From contig NZ_CP007030.1 in the NCBI RefSeq assembly GCF_000227665.2, positions 992,001-1,056,000 on the forward strand: DNA of 64,000 bases, read 5' to 3'. Positions within the stretch are counted from its first letter, which is position 1. Every line of letters starts with the position of its first letter. The DNA is from Thiomicrospira aerophila AL3 (GTDB lineage Bacteria; Pseudomonadota; Gammaproteobacteria; Thiomicrospirales; Thiomicrospiraceae). The notes beneath the pieces are model-generated. The model was not told the DNA's origin. It searched no databases and saw only the letters and a program-made list of their open reading frames with translations. Made by a program: the position numbers and the translations under genes. Of the stretch, positions 47,121 through 56,100 are shown one piece after another.

Positions 47121-48346
47121 GCTGCAGCCCTCTCGTAATATGCCTCGCCAAACAGCAACGCACTGCGTTGACTGTTATCAATTTTTATTTGTTGTTGATG
47201 CAATTCAAACAACCAATTGGCGTCTTGGGTATTGCCCAACAAAATCGCCGACTGAATCACGCCATCCACCAGCACCACCTTGCGATACAGCCCTAAACTC
47301 GGATCTTGCAACACCAATTGATCACCCAGTTGATTCGGATCACCAAACGAAAACACCTCGATACCAGACACTTTTAATCGCGTCGCACTCAATTGGTGTT
47401 CAAACGGACGCGTCGGCAGCTGCATTAAACTCGCTGCCAAAATCGTCGCTTGACGATAGATCGGCGCAACCAAGCCAAAGGTTTGCTGCTCAAACTCACA
47501 ACACTCCCCTAGCGCATAAATCGCCGGTTGTGAAGTTTCTAAAGCGTTATTAACCACAATCCCTCTATTCACCAGCAGGCCTGCTTGTTTGGCTAATTCA
47601 CTATTCGGTTGAATCCCCACCGCCGTAATCAAGGCCTTTACTTCAAACACTTCACCTTGATTTAAGCGAACGGCTTCGATTTGATGCGAGCCTTGAATCT
47701 CAGCAAGCTGGCGTTGCAACACAAATTCGATGCCCTGCTGTTCCATGGATTTTTGCAACAATCTGCCCGCCATCGCATCAAGCTGTTGACTCAAAATACG
47801 GTCGGAACGATGCACCACGATCACCCGATGGCCTTTGCCAGCCAAACCGTAGGCCGCTTCTAAACCCAGCAGACCTGCACCCAACACCATCACCGGACGC
47901 GCATCTGTTAGATCCAAATCATTCAGCTGTGCCACATCCTGCAGATCACGAAAACAATGCACGCCGGCTAAATCGGCACCGGGCAATGCAATTCGGCTGG
48001 CATTCGAGCCGGTAGCCAACACCAAGCGGTCATAGCCAAACACCTCGCCTGTTTCCGTGGTAAAGCTTTGCTGAATCGGATCCATCGCGGTGACTTTAGT
48101 CCCCAAATGCAACACCACACCCTGTTGCGCAAACCATTCCGGCGTATGGCTGGTAACACTGGCAAGGGTTTGTTCACCGGTCAATAAATAGGACAACATA
48201 ATGCGGTTATAACCGGCTGGTGCTTCCGCGCTAAACACCGCAATGTCATACTGCTCAGTAGCACGGTGTTTAACCAACTCGTCCAATAGCCGCATACTGG
48301 CCATACCAAGACCGATAATGCAGAGTTTGGGCTTAATGGCGTTCAT
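47117..48346 (-). CDS. Nitrate reductase electron-transfer flavoprotein (NasC-like)
   Basis: About 409 residues, an FAD/NAD(P)H oxidoreductase similar to the N-terminal half of NirB: CIIGLGMASMRLLDEL, VMVLGAGLLGLEAAYGLAGKGH, YALGECCEF. By position between the transporter and nirB it corresponds to Klebsiella nasC, the NADH-oxidising subunit of nitrate reductase; it has no iron-sulfur tail. I chose the ATG at 48346, which has AAGGAGG upstream, rather than an upstream in-frame start within the terminator leader. First gene of the nas/nir operon. Confidence 0.85.
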   Translation of the reverse strand: MNAIKPKLCIIGLGMASMRLLDELVKHRATEQYDIAVFSAEAPAGYNRIMLSYLLTGEQTLASVTSHTPEWFAQQGVVLHLGTKVTAMDPIQQSFTTETGEVFGYDRLVLATGSNASRIALPGADLAGVHCFRDLQDVAQLNDLDLTDARPVMVLGAGLLGLEAAYGLAGKGHRVIVVHRSDRILSQQLDAMAGRLLQKSMEQQGIEFVLQRQLAEIQGSHQIEAVRLNQGEVFEVKALITAVGIQPNSELAKQAGLLVNRGIVVNNALETSQPAIYALGECCEFEQQTFGLVAPIYRQATILAASLMQLPTRPFEHQLSATRLKVSGIEVFSFGDPNQLGDQLVLQDPSLGLYRKVVLVDGVIQSAILLGNTQDANWLFELHQQQIKIDNSQRSALLFGEAYYERAAA

Positions 48347-48369
48347 TGCGTACGCCCTCCTTTTTTCAA

Positions 48370-48426
48370 AAACAAAAAAGGCGTCCATTCATCCCGCTAA
48401 TGCGAAACAAATGGACGCCTTTGTCC
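48370..48426 (-). promoter_or_regulatory. ANTAR-type leader of the nas/nir operon: antiterminator hairpin and terminator
   Basis: On the minus strand TTGGACAAAGGCGTCCATT folds as GGAC-AAAGGC-GTCC (48413-48426), a hexaloop with A at loop position 1 and G at 4, the hallmark of ANTAR target RNAs. Its 3' arm also forms a terminator, pairing GGCGTCCATT with AATGGACGCC (48380-48419), followed by TTTTTTGTTTTTG. The two folds exclude each other. NasR, encoded in this window, has the matching ANTAR domain. The second upstream hairpin of the motif is not clear; an AT-rich stem at 48441-48459 is the only candidate. Confidence 0.8.
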
Positions 48427-48471
48427 AAAATTAAAATTGTATTTTAAAAACGCTAAAATTTAATATGTTTG

Positions 48472-48488
48472 AGCACTTAACGTGCCAA
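48472..48488 (-). promoter_or_regulatory. Sigma-54 promoter of the nas/nir operon
   Basis: TTGGCACG-TTAA-GTGCT on the minus strand has GG (48486-48485) and GC (48474-48473) exactly 10 bases apart and matches the -24 TGGCACG consensus fully. Transcription would start near 48461, leaving a leader of about 115 bases containing the ANTAR/terminator element. RpoN is encoded at 28534-30048. Confidence 0.8.
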
Positions 48489-48560
48489 TTGATCAAACAT
48501 AAAAATCATTTAAAATTCAACAGGTTAATTATTGTAAACCCACTATCCGCCCTTATCATG

Positions 48561-48593
48561 ACTTATATTGGTGCTAATAGCACCAATATAAGT
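48561..48593 (-). promoter_or_regulatory. Perfect 14-bp inverted repeat, probable activator site upstream of the sigma-54 promoter
   Basis: ACTTATATTGGTGC and GCACCAATATAAGT flank the 5-base spacer TAATA. It begins at the nrtD stop codon and its centre lies about 91 bases upstream of the -24 GG of the nas/nir promoter, the usual distance for an enhancer-bound sigma-54 activator. It lacks a U-tract on either side, so it is a poor intrinsic terminator, though an RNA hairpin could protect the nrt mRNA end. The half-site GCACCAA recurs before nrtA. Confidence 0.5.
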
Positions 48594-49381
48594 TAATGTT
48601 TACGCTGTTTTTCATGTAAGAAATGTAGCACTTCATGACGATAATGATTGTATTCAGCATTGTCTGCCATTTCGATTCGGTTACGTGGTCTTGGCAATTT
48701 AATATCTAAAATCTCACCAATCGTCGCTTCAGGTCCATTAGTCATCATTACAATACGGTCAGACAGCAGCACGGCCTCATCCACATCATGGGTGATCATT
48801 AATACGGTACTGTTCAGATTTTCTTGAATACGCATCACTTCATCTTGCAAGTGAGAGCGTGTTAAAGCATCCAAGGCACCGAAAGGCTCATCCAAAAGTA
48901 ACACTTTTGGCTCAAGTGATAAAGCGCGAGCAATCCCGACCCGCTGCTTCATGCCGCCGGAAATTTGTGAGGGCAATTTATCCATGGCATGATCCATATG
49001 AACCATTTTTAAACTTTCTAAAATCCACTCATGACGCTCTTTCGCCGTCATTTTTTCTTTAAATGCCTTGTTCACAGCTAGTGCCACATTTTCATAAACC
49101 GTCAGCCATGGCAATAAAGAATGGTTCTGGAACACGACGCTACGATCAGGTCCAGGCCCCTTCACCTCTTTACCATCTAAAATGACATCACCGTTTGTAG
49201 CATCTAACAAACCAGCTACAATGTTGAGTACCGTGGATTTACCACATCCTGAGTGACCGATAATCGCAATAAACTCACCTTTTTTAACTTCAAGATTAAT
49301 ATCACTTAATACGCGTGATTCTTTCTTGCCACTGCCAAACACCATGTTGACATGTTCGATATCTAAAAATTGTTCTTTCAT
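48593..49381 (-). CDS. nrtD: Nitrate ABC transporter ATPase (NrtD/NasD)
   Basis: 262-residue ABC ATPase: Walker A IIGHSGCGKSTVLN, Q-loop VVFQNHSLLPWLTVYENV, signature ISGGMKQRVGIARAL, Walker B VLLLDEPFGALDALT and the H-loop MITHDVDEAV. The type is NrtD/SsuB/TauB. No NrtC-like fused regulatory solute domain is present. It energises nitrate uptake with NrtB, encoded 28 bases upstream. Confidence 0.93.
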   Translation of the reverse strand: MKEQFLDIEHVNMVFGSGKKESRVLSDINLEVKKGEFIAIIGHSGCGKSTVLNIVAGLLDATNGDVILDGKEVKGPGPDRSVVFQNHSLLPWLTVYENVALAVNKAFKEKMTAKERHEWILESLKMVHMDHAMDKLPSQISGGMKQRVGIARALSLEPKVLLLDEPFGALDALTRSHLQDEVMRIQENLNSTVLMITHDVDEAVLLSDRIVMMTNGPEATIGEILDIKLPRPRNRIEMADNAEYNHYRHEVLHFLHEKQRKH

Positions 49382-49409
49382 GATTGCCTCCTAATCTCCT
49401 GGCTATTTA

Positions 49410-50228
49410 TTAGCTTGCTGATGTGCCGCGGGTTACTTTATTGCCCACAAAGGCCACCATTCGATCCAAAATAAACCCAACTATACCCACATAGATCAGT
49501 GCCAATACAATTTCACTAATTTGCGATGAGTTCCAAGCATCCCAGATAAAGAAGCCAATCCCTACGCCACCAATCAACATTTCAGCTGCAACAATCGCTA
49601 ACCAAGACAAACCAACACCGATCCGCAACCCAGAGAAAATATAGGGTGCAGCAGCAGGAAGCATGATTTTAGTGAAATACTCATAACCATTTAGATTAAG
49701 CACACGTGCGACATTGCGATAATCTTCGGAAATATTTCGAACCCCTACCGATGTGTTGATAATAATGGGCCAAATCGCGGTGATAAAGATTACAAAAATG
49801 GCTGATGGATCACTATGCTGAAAACCAGCCAAGGATAGTGGCAACCAAGCCAAAGGCGGTACAGTGCGCAATACTTGAAAGATAGGATCAAGACCGCGCA
49901 TAGCTAGGGTAGACTGACCCACCAGAACGCCCAAACTGACCCCTACAATCACCGCTAGGGTAAAACCATAGGCTACACGTTCAAGACTGGCTAAGATTTG
50001 CCAACCCATCCCTACATCATTACCACCATGATCATAAAAAGGGTTGATGATTAACTCCCAGGTTTCCGACAATACTCGGGTCGGGGATGGCAGTGTTGCA
50101 GTTGCTCCCGAAGTTAGCCATTCCCAAAGTAGTAATAAAACGATAAGAACCAGTAATGGTGGTGCTACATGGTTTTTAGCATACTGGCCATAATTTTTGA
50201 TGCGCTCTTGCGATGCGATATTACTCAT
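49410..50228 (-). CDS. nrtB: Nitrate ABC transporter permease (NrtB/NasE)
   Basis: 272 residues with about six membrane segments and the BPD_transp_1 EAA-like loop (NLNGYEYFTKIMLPAAAPYIFSGLRIGVGLSW). The NrtB/SsuC family start LLLLWEWLTSGATATLPSPTRVL is recognisable. It forms the channel for nitrate with NrtA and NrtD. It follows nrtA by 23 bases. Confidence 0.92.
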   Translation of the reverse strand: MSNIASQERIKNYGQYAKNHVAPPLLVLIVLLLLWEWLTSGATATLPSPTRVLSETWELIINPFYDHGGNDVGMGWQILASLERVAYGFTLAVIVGVSLGVLVGQSTLAMRGLDPIFQVLRTVPPLAWLPLSLAGFQHSDPSAIFVIFITAIWPIIINTSVGVRNISEDYRNVARVLNLNGYEYFTKIMLPAAAPYIFSGLRIGVGLSWLAIVAAEMLIGGVGIGFFIWDAWNSSQISEIVLALIYVGIVGFILDRMVAFVGNKVTRGTSAS

Positions 50229-50251
50229 TACTTACTCCTTTCCCAGACCCA

Positions 50252-51559
50252 TTAAATACGCTTAATAACCAGACTATCTAAATAAGCCTGTGGGTTTTGC
50301 GGATCAAACACTTTGCCATCAAAGAAGGTTTCAATACCACGTGATGTAGACTCTGGAATAGCTGACTTATCAATCCCCAAACGATCCGCGGCTTGTCGCC
50401 ACAAATCTTCACGATTTACTTGATTGATTAATGCTTCACTGTCCAGGTCAACCGGCAAATAACCCCAACGTTTGTTTTCGGTTAAGAACCATAGATCATG
50501 ACTCTTAAATGGATAAGAAGCTTGATTATTCCAGTAATACATTTGCTCTGGATGGTTTTCAACCACGCGACCGGTACCATAATCAAAGTTCCCTTGCATA
50601 CGATCAATAATGTCAGCAAAAGGTGCATTGATCCAACGACGGCGTGAACAAATTCTTGCCACTTCCTCTTTATTGGCTGGCTCTTCACAGAACATTTGCG
50701 CTTCCATAACCGCCATAATTAACGCTTGCGTTGCATTGGGGTTCGCATCGACGTAGTCGGCACGCATACCTAAGGCTTTTTCTGGATGTTTACTCCAAAG
50801 CTCGCCGGTGGTATTCGCGGTATAACCAATATTTTGATTGATTAATTGCTGATTCCAAGGTTCACAGACACAGAAAGTATCCATGCTACCAACACGCATA
50901 TTGGCGACCATTTGAGCAGGCGGAACAGTGATGGTATTAATATCAGCATCTGGATTAATGCCACCTGCAGATAACCAGTAACGCATCCACATATCATGAG
51001 TGCCGCCAGGGAAGGTCATAGCCGCATTAACCGTTGCTCCACCACTGCGTTTAGCAGCCAATGCCGTTTTAAACGCAGTGGTATCCACTCCAACCTTTAA
51101 GTCGGCATATTCACGACCTACCGAAATACACTGGCCACCCAAATTTAAACGCGCAACGATATACATAGGCACAGGAATATTATTAGGCGTAACTGCACCT
51201 GAACTAATTAGATAAGGCATGGGCGTTAAAATGTGCGCACCATCAATACCACCACGTCCCGAACCTAACACCAAATTATCGCGAGTAGTGCCCCAAGATG
51301 ATTGCTTTAGTACTTCGACATTAGTCATGCCATGTTTTGCAAAAAAACCTTTTTCCAATGCCACAAACAAGGGCGCAGCATCCGTTAAAGCAATAAACCC
51401 TAATTTGGCTGAGGTTGTTTCAAGCTTACCTAGTGGACTAGCCATAAGATGTGCAGGACCTGCACCTAATACTGATGCAGCCATTGCGGCCCCTGCACCT
51501 TTAAATAAAGCACGTCTTGATAGGGTGTTTTTTGAGTTAAATTCAGTCATGTTTTTCAT
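50252..51559 (-). CDS. nrtA: Nitrate-binding protein (NrtA/NasF), Tat-exported
   Basis: 435-residue periplasmic solute-binding protein of the NrtA/CmpA family. A twin-arginine signal is seen (LSRRALFKGAGAAMAASVLG, ending near AHLMA). The mature part has KLGFIALTDAAPLFVALEKGFFAKHG and CVCEPWNQQLI. Nitrate rather than bicarbonate is inferred from the neighbours. I chose the ATG at 51559, which has GGAG 9 bases upstream; the terminator leader lies just before it. Confidence 0.9.
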   Translation of the reverse strand: MKNMTEFNSKNTLSRRALFKGAGAAMAASVLGAGPAHLMASPLGKLETTSAKLGFIALTDAAPLFVALEKGFFAKHGMTNVEVLKQSSWGTTRDNLVLGSGRGGIDGAHILTPMPYLISSGAVTPNNIPVPMYIVARLNLGGQCISVGREYADLKVGVDTTAFKTALAAKRSGGATVNAAMTFPGGTHDMWMRYWLSAGGINPDADINTITVPPAQMVANMRVGSMDTFCVCEPWNQQLINQNIGYTANTTGELWSKHPEKALGMRADYVDANPNATQALIMAVMEAQMFCEEPANKEEVARICSRRRWINAPFADIIDRMQGNFDYGTGRVVENHPEQMYYWNNQASYPFKSHDLWFLTENKRWGYLPVDLDSEALINQVNREDLWRQAADRLGIDKSAIPESTSRGIETFFDGKVFDPQNPQAYLDSLVIKRI

Positions 51560-51583
51560 GTCGATAGTCTCCAAGGTTGAGGC

Positions 51584-51640
51584 AAAAAAAAACGCCCATT
51601 CCTTTCAGCAACTTACTGAAGGGAATGGACGCCTTTGTCC
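51584..51640 (-). promoter_or_regulatory. ANTAR-type leader of the nrt operon: antiterminator hairpin and terminator
   Basis: The same 19-base sequence as in the nas leader, TTGGACAAAGGCGTCCATT, forms GGAC-AAAGGC-GTCC (51627-51640). Downstream the terminator pairs GGCGTCCATTCCCTTCAG with CTGAAAGGAATGGGCG (51593-51633) followed by nine Us. The outer loops differ from those of the nas leader, so only the antiterminator core and the closing stem are conserved. A short hairpin AATTG-CTTCG-CAATT (51646-51660) precedes it in the place of the first ANTAR stem, without the usual hexaloop. Confidence 0.8.
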
Positions 51641-51675
51641 AAGATAATTGCGAAGCAATTCTAATTAAAATATTA

Positions 51676-51692
51676 ACACATTCTATGCCAAT
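51676..51692 (-). promoter_or_regulatory. Probable sigma-54 promoter of nrtA (weak -12)
   Basis: TTGGCATAGAATGTGTT on the minus strand has a good -24 TTGGCA element but GT instead of GC at -12, with the correct 10-base spacing. It lies at the right distance to start a leader of about 105 bases containing the ANTAR element. Weaker than the nas/nir promoter; a sigma-70 promoter is not obvious here. Confidence 0.45.
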
Positions 51693-51786
51693 TCAAGTTT
51701 TATAAAAAAATAATAAATAATTTCAATAACTTAAATTAATGAACCTGTGTAAATGAAATATTGTTCTTTTACCACTTACCTTTTAA

Positions 51787-51826
51787 TGCACCAAAGTAAT
51801 ATAATAATTTACTAGATTTGCACCAG
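51787..51826 (-). promoter_or_regulatory. Paired TGCACCA half-sites upstream of the nrt promoter
   Basis: TGCACCA occurs at 51787-51793 and TTGCACCA at 51818-51825, 32 bases (three helical turns) apart and 100-135 bases upstream of the nrtA -24 element. The half-site equals the arm of the inverted repeat before the nas promoter and resembles NtrC half-sites (TGCACC). The first copies lie in the gap after nasR, just past its stop. Confidence 0.4.
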
Positions 51827-51827
51827 T

Positions 51828-53057
51828 TTAGAATTTTTCAGTCTGCTTGAGTAGCCGCTTGGCTAAATCCACCATCTTCATCCCGGTCTTCATGGCTTGA
51901 TCCCGTAAAAATTGATGCGCTTGCTGTTCTGAATACTTATGCTCAACCATCAGCACCGCCTTGGCGCGCTCTATAAAGCGACGGTCTAGCAGGGTTTGTT
52001 TGGCCACTATTAATTCCGCTTCAATCGTGCCTAATTGCATAGCTTGATCATGGAGTTGCGCCAACAATAAATGCGATACGCCCTTCATCCGCATCACTTT
52101 TTCATCAACTTGAGTTTTAATTTGTGAATCTATTTCTTCAACAATAGGCTCAGCAAGTGACCGATCATCCTCGACCGCCATTTTTTTGGCACTGATAATC
52201 TGTAAGTAGCTTATCAAGTCATCTTCTAATGCTTGAAAGCCATCAATCCGCTCGGTCATCAAATCAAACCAGCCCTCAGCTAATGGCAAACTTGCGGGTG
52301 TATTGCTCGCACAATGCTGAGCAATCCGTTTACGCCAGTTGTCTAGGTCGGCACGATAAGGTCGCGTTTTTAATTGCTCCAACTGATCGAGTTGTCTTGC
52401 GGTGGCAAAGCTTCGCACCAACTGAAAGGCTTGTTGTTGCTGATCAACACGCGCTTTAATCGCGTCTGTTAAGGTGGCCAATTTATTGGGTTCAGAAAGC
52501 CCCAAAGCGACGACCCCTAGCGCACGTTCTTGCCCTGCCAATTCTTTGGCCTGCATAAAGTTAAATAGCGCTAACATCGCTCGCGCAATCTCGGCATCCA
52601 AGGCCTGCTCCGCTAACTCAAATACAAAACTTAATGCGGCGCTAATAATCTGCGAAAAGGCCTCAATAGCTTGATCGGCTTGAATGGTTTGCGTATCAAT
52701 TTGTTCACGCAATGACTGCAAGTGATTCAATCGCTCCAAAAAATGGGCTAAACGCACATAAACCCCACTCGGCAGCGCGTGCTGTTCCATCTTGAGCTGC
52801 CATTGATTAACGGCGGTTAAAAACTGGGCTTCATCCGCTAAAAACTGTGCCCGATAGCTGTTAACTTTTGTGGCATAGCGATCGGCATGGTGATTGATAA
52901 GTAATAGACTGGTTGAACCACGCTCTAACTGCAAATCATGCACCAATTTACGCAGCGGACGCACTATATCCATGCTTGAAAATAAAAAAGACAGGGCTAA
53001 GTGTTGCGATGCTTGCGCTTTGGCAATAAGGGTTTGAATGTGTGCTAGCATCATCAA
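51828..53057 (-). CDS. nasR: Nitrate-responsive antitermination protein NasR (NIT-ANTAR)
   Basis: 409 residues. The NIT nitrate/nitrite-sensing domain fills about 25-300 and shows the family motif LQLERGSTSLLL, whose Arg corresponds to the nitrate ligand known from Klebsiella NasR. The C-terminal ANTAR domain (about 340-406, LIVAKQTLLDRRFIERAKAVLM and AHQFLRDQAMKTGMKM) binds RNA. On sensing nitrate it should melt the terminators of the two leaders in this window. It is transcribed just upstream of the nrt operon, the same order as Klebsiella nasR-nasF. Confidence 0.92.
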   Translation of the reverse strand: MMMLAHIQTLIAKAQASQHLALSFLFSSMDIVRPLRKLVHDLQLERGSTSLLLINHHADRYATKVNSYRAQFLADEAQFLTAVNQWQLKMEQHALPSGVYVRLAHFLERLNHLQSLREQIDTQTIQADQAIEAFSQIISAALSFVFELAEQALDAEIARAMLALFNFMQAKELAGQERALGVVALGLSEPNKLATLTDAIKARVDQQQQAFQLVRSFATARQLDQLEQLKTRPYRADLDNWRKRIAQHCASNTPASLPLAEGWFDLMTERIDGFQALEDDLISYLQIISAKKMAVEDDRSLAEPIVEEIDSQIKTQVDEKVMRMKGVSHLLLAQLHDQAMQLGTIEAELIVAKQTLLDRRFIERAKAVLMVEHKYSEQQAHQFLRDQAMKTGMKMVDLAKRLLKQTEKF

Positions 53058-53131
53058 TGTCGGCTCAAATAAAAGAGGTTTATCCTAATTCAATTTGATT
53101 AATCAAGCAAAATTTATACCGACTAGCACAC

Positions 53132-56100
53132 TCATAACCCAACCAGTTTAATTTGGCTACCTTGTGCACTGGCGACAACATCAATCCGCAAGGCCATTTG
53201 CTCTTTAAGCTCCTGTACATGCGAGATAATCCCGATAGTACGCCCGCTCATTTGCAGACTTTTCAGCGTATCTATCGCCAACTCTAAGGAGTCAGGGTCT
53301 AAACTGCCAAAGCCTTCATCAATAAACAAGGTGTCTAATTTAATCCCGCCGGCATAAGCCTGCACCACATCGGACAAGGCTAGGGCCAACGCCAGCGCGG
53401 CTAAAAACGACTCCCCGCCTGATAAGGTCGCCACCGGACGACTTTGCCCGGTATAGCTATCAAACACCTCTAAATCCAACCCAGATGCTTTGGTACCCTT
53501 ATTGCGGGCATCTTTTCGCAGCAACTCATAACGACCTTTAGTCATCGCGCGCAAACGCAGGGTTGCCGTCGCTAACACATCATCCAGCAATACCCCCAGC
53601 ACAAAGCGCTGCAAACTAATTTTGGCCTGATTATCGCCACTTAACACTTCACTCAGCGTGCCGATGACCTGATACTCTGCCTCCAAAGCCTGACTTTTTT
53701 GCTCTAGGCGCTGCAGTTGTTGTTGCGCACTGTGCAGTTTTGCTTGGTTAAGCTGTAAATCATCCCATTGTTTTTTATGCTGATTAAAAATCTGTTGCTG
53801 ATGAGCTAGCTGCTCGGTCAATTGATTTAGATCAGGCACGCTCATGCCTGCTAACTCAAGATTCAACTGCTCAATGCCCCCGCAATATTTGGCTTCAGCT
53901 TGCTCAAAACGATGGATCTCAGCTAACCAGGCCTGGTAAGTGCTTTCCGCTACCCGAGCGGCTAACAATTCTGCTTCATCGCTAAACTCGCTCGCTGCCA
54001 CCGCAGCCAGCCAATCGGCTTGCGCTTGTTGATGCTGGGTAACTAAGGTTTGCTGATGCGCGTGCTGCGATGCTAAGCGCTGGGTCAGCATGGTGACCGT
54101 TTTTTGCTGTTGGGCTTGCTGAGTTTGGGCGTTGTTTAAATCCTGTTGCAGTTGCTCTCGTTGCTGGTGCAACTGGGCTATTTGTGCTGTTAGCAGGCCT
54201 GGCGCGCGATAGTCATCGGGAATCTGTTGCTGCAAACTGGTTAAGCTTTGTTGTGCCAAGGCCAGCTCAGTTTGGGTTTGATGCCAGGCCTGGTTAGCCG
54301 AATCAACCGCACGCTGTGCCGGTTGCACTTGGGCAACCAGCGTTGGCAATTGCTGCTTAAACTCATGGAGATGTTGCTGTAGGGTTTCGGCGTCTTCTAA
54401 CGCCTGGGTTAGCTGCTGCTGTTGTGCGATGAGTTGCGCATTATCGAGGCTCGGCAGTTGGGGGCTCAAGGCGAGCAACTCAGCGAGTTGTTCATCCAAC
54501 GCCGTGATGGCTGTTTGGCAATCGGTTAACGCGATTTCGGCTGCGGAGCAGGCCTGCAGCGCCCTGCTCAATTGATCTTTGGCTTGAGTTAAATCCGCTT
54601 GTTCAACTGGTGTAATGTCCTGCTGCCATTGTGCCGGTTGCGGATGGGTCACGCTTCCACAGACTGGGCAAGCCTGCTGAGGCTGTAGCGTTTGCGCTAA
54701 AATCGCCGCCTGCCCCAAATGCCAAGCGTATTCAAGCTGATTAAGTCGGTGTTGTGCCTGCTGCAGGGCTGCTTTCGCGTCATTGAGTAATTGTTGTTTG
54801 TCAGTCGAGTCGGCCACGCGTTGCTGGCGTTTTTGCGTTAACTTAGACCAGGCCTGGTATTGCGTCATCAAGGCCTGCAAATTATGGTGTTGTTGGGTTA
54901 AGGCTACTTGATCAGGCAGGCTTTGATTAAGCTGTGTAATGCGTTTCTCAAGCATTTGCTGCCGCTCAAGCAAGGCCTCAAGCTGGTTTTTCGATTGATC
55001 ACGGGCTTGCCGTTCCTGCTGCGCCTGGCGCTCTAATTGAGTGAGTTGTGCCGTCGCCTCATCCAATTGGGTGATTTTAGGCCGCAGTTGTTCAAGTTGA
55101 TGCAGTTGCTGAGTTAAGCCATCACGCGCTTGGTAGGCGGTTTCCGCTTGCCGCAAAGCCGTATTTGCGGTGACTAAATCGGCTTGTGCCTGCGCTAATG
55201 CCTGATCATCCTGGCTCATTTTAAGCTGGCTATCGTTCAGCGCCTGCTTAACCTGCTGGAGCGCACTATAAAAAGGATAAGCTTTCTCTACCGCTTGCGC
55301 TTGGCGACTTTGTCGTCTTAATTGCGCTATACCCGGTTCACCTTGCAGATGCTGCTGATACTGTGCAACCAACTCATCACGCTGCGCAAAACGTTTGCCT
55401 AAGGCTTGCGCCGCCTCGAGCGCCTGCTCATGATGTTTTAAAGCCTGCGCCGCTTGATCATATTCGGGCTGAAACGTAACAATCGCCTGCTCAATCTGCT
55501 GGCTTTGCTGCACTAACTCTTCTTTATCGCGACAATCCACCGTCTGCAAAATCCCCATCAGTTGTTGGCGTTGCGCGTCTTTTTGTTGACGCACCTGGGC
55601 CGCCTGCGCCTTGATGCTGTCTTCTAACTGTTTGTATAAATGGGTTTGAAACAACTTACTTAAAATAGGTTCGCGGTCTTTTGATTCCGCCAATAACAGT
55701 TTGCGAAACAAGCCTTGCGGCAACACCATTACTTGACGAAATTGCTCTGAATCTAACCCGATCAACGCCACGACCCGCTCGGTCAATTCTTTAACCTTTT
55801 TATCGACTAACAAGCGGGTTTGCCCGCTGGCATCGGTAGCATATAAAAAACCTTCTGCGGCCTGTTCGGTAAAGCCCTCGCCGCGAGATTTTGGCCGGCG
55901 TTGTACCGGTTTGCGCATAACCCGATAGTGCGTATTTCCCAGCTCAAAACTAAACTCCACCTCGGTAGGTAAATCAGCCGCTGCGTATTGGCAGCGCATA
56001 TCACTGGCATCACGCTCTTTGCCAGTGGTATCGCCATAAAGCGCAAAAGTCATGGCATCTAACAGCGTGCTTTTACCCGAACCGGTCGTGCCGTTAATTA

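Noticed and set aside
48561-48593. Reading the perfect dyad as an intrinsic terminator of the nrt operon
   Set aside because: No U-tract follows the stem on either strand, and its distance to the sigma-54 promoter fits an activator site better. A role in mRNA 3' protection is not excluded.
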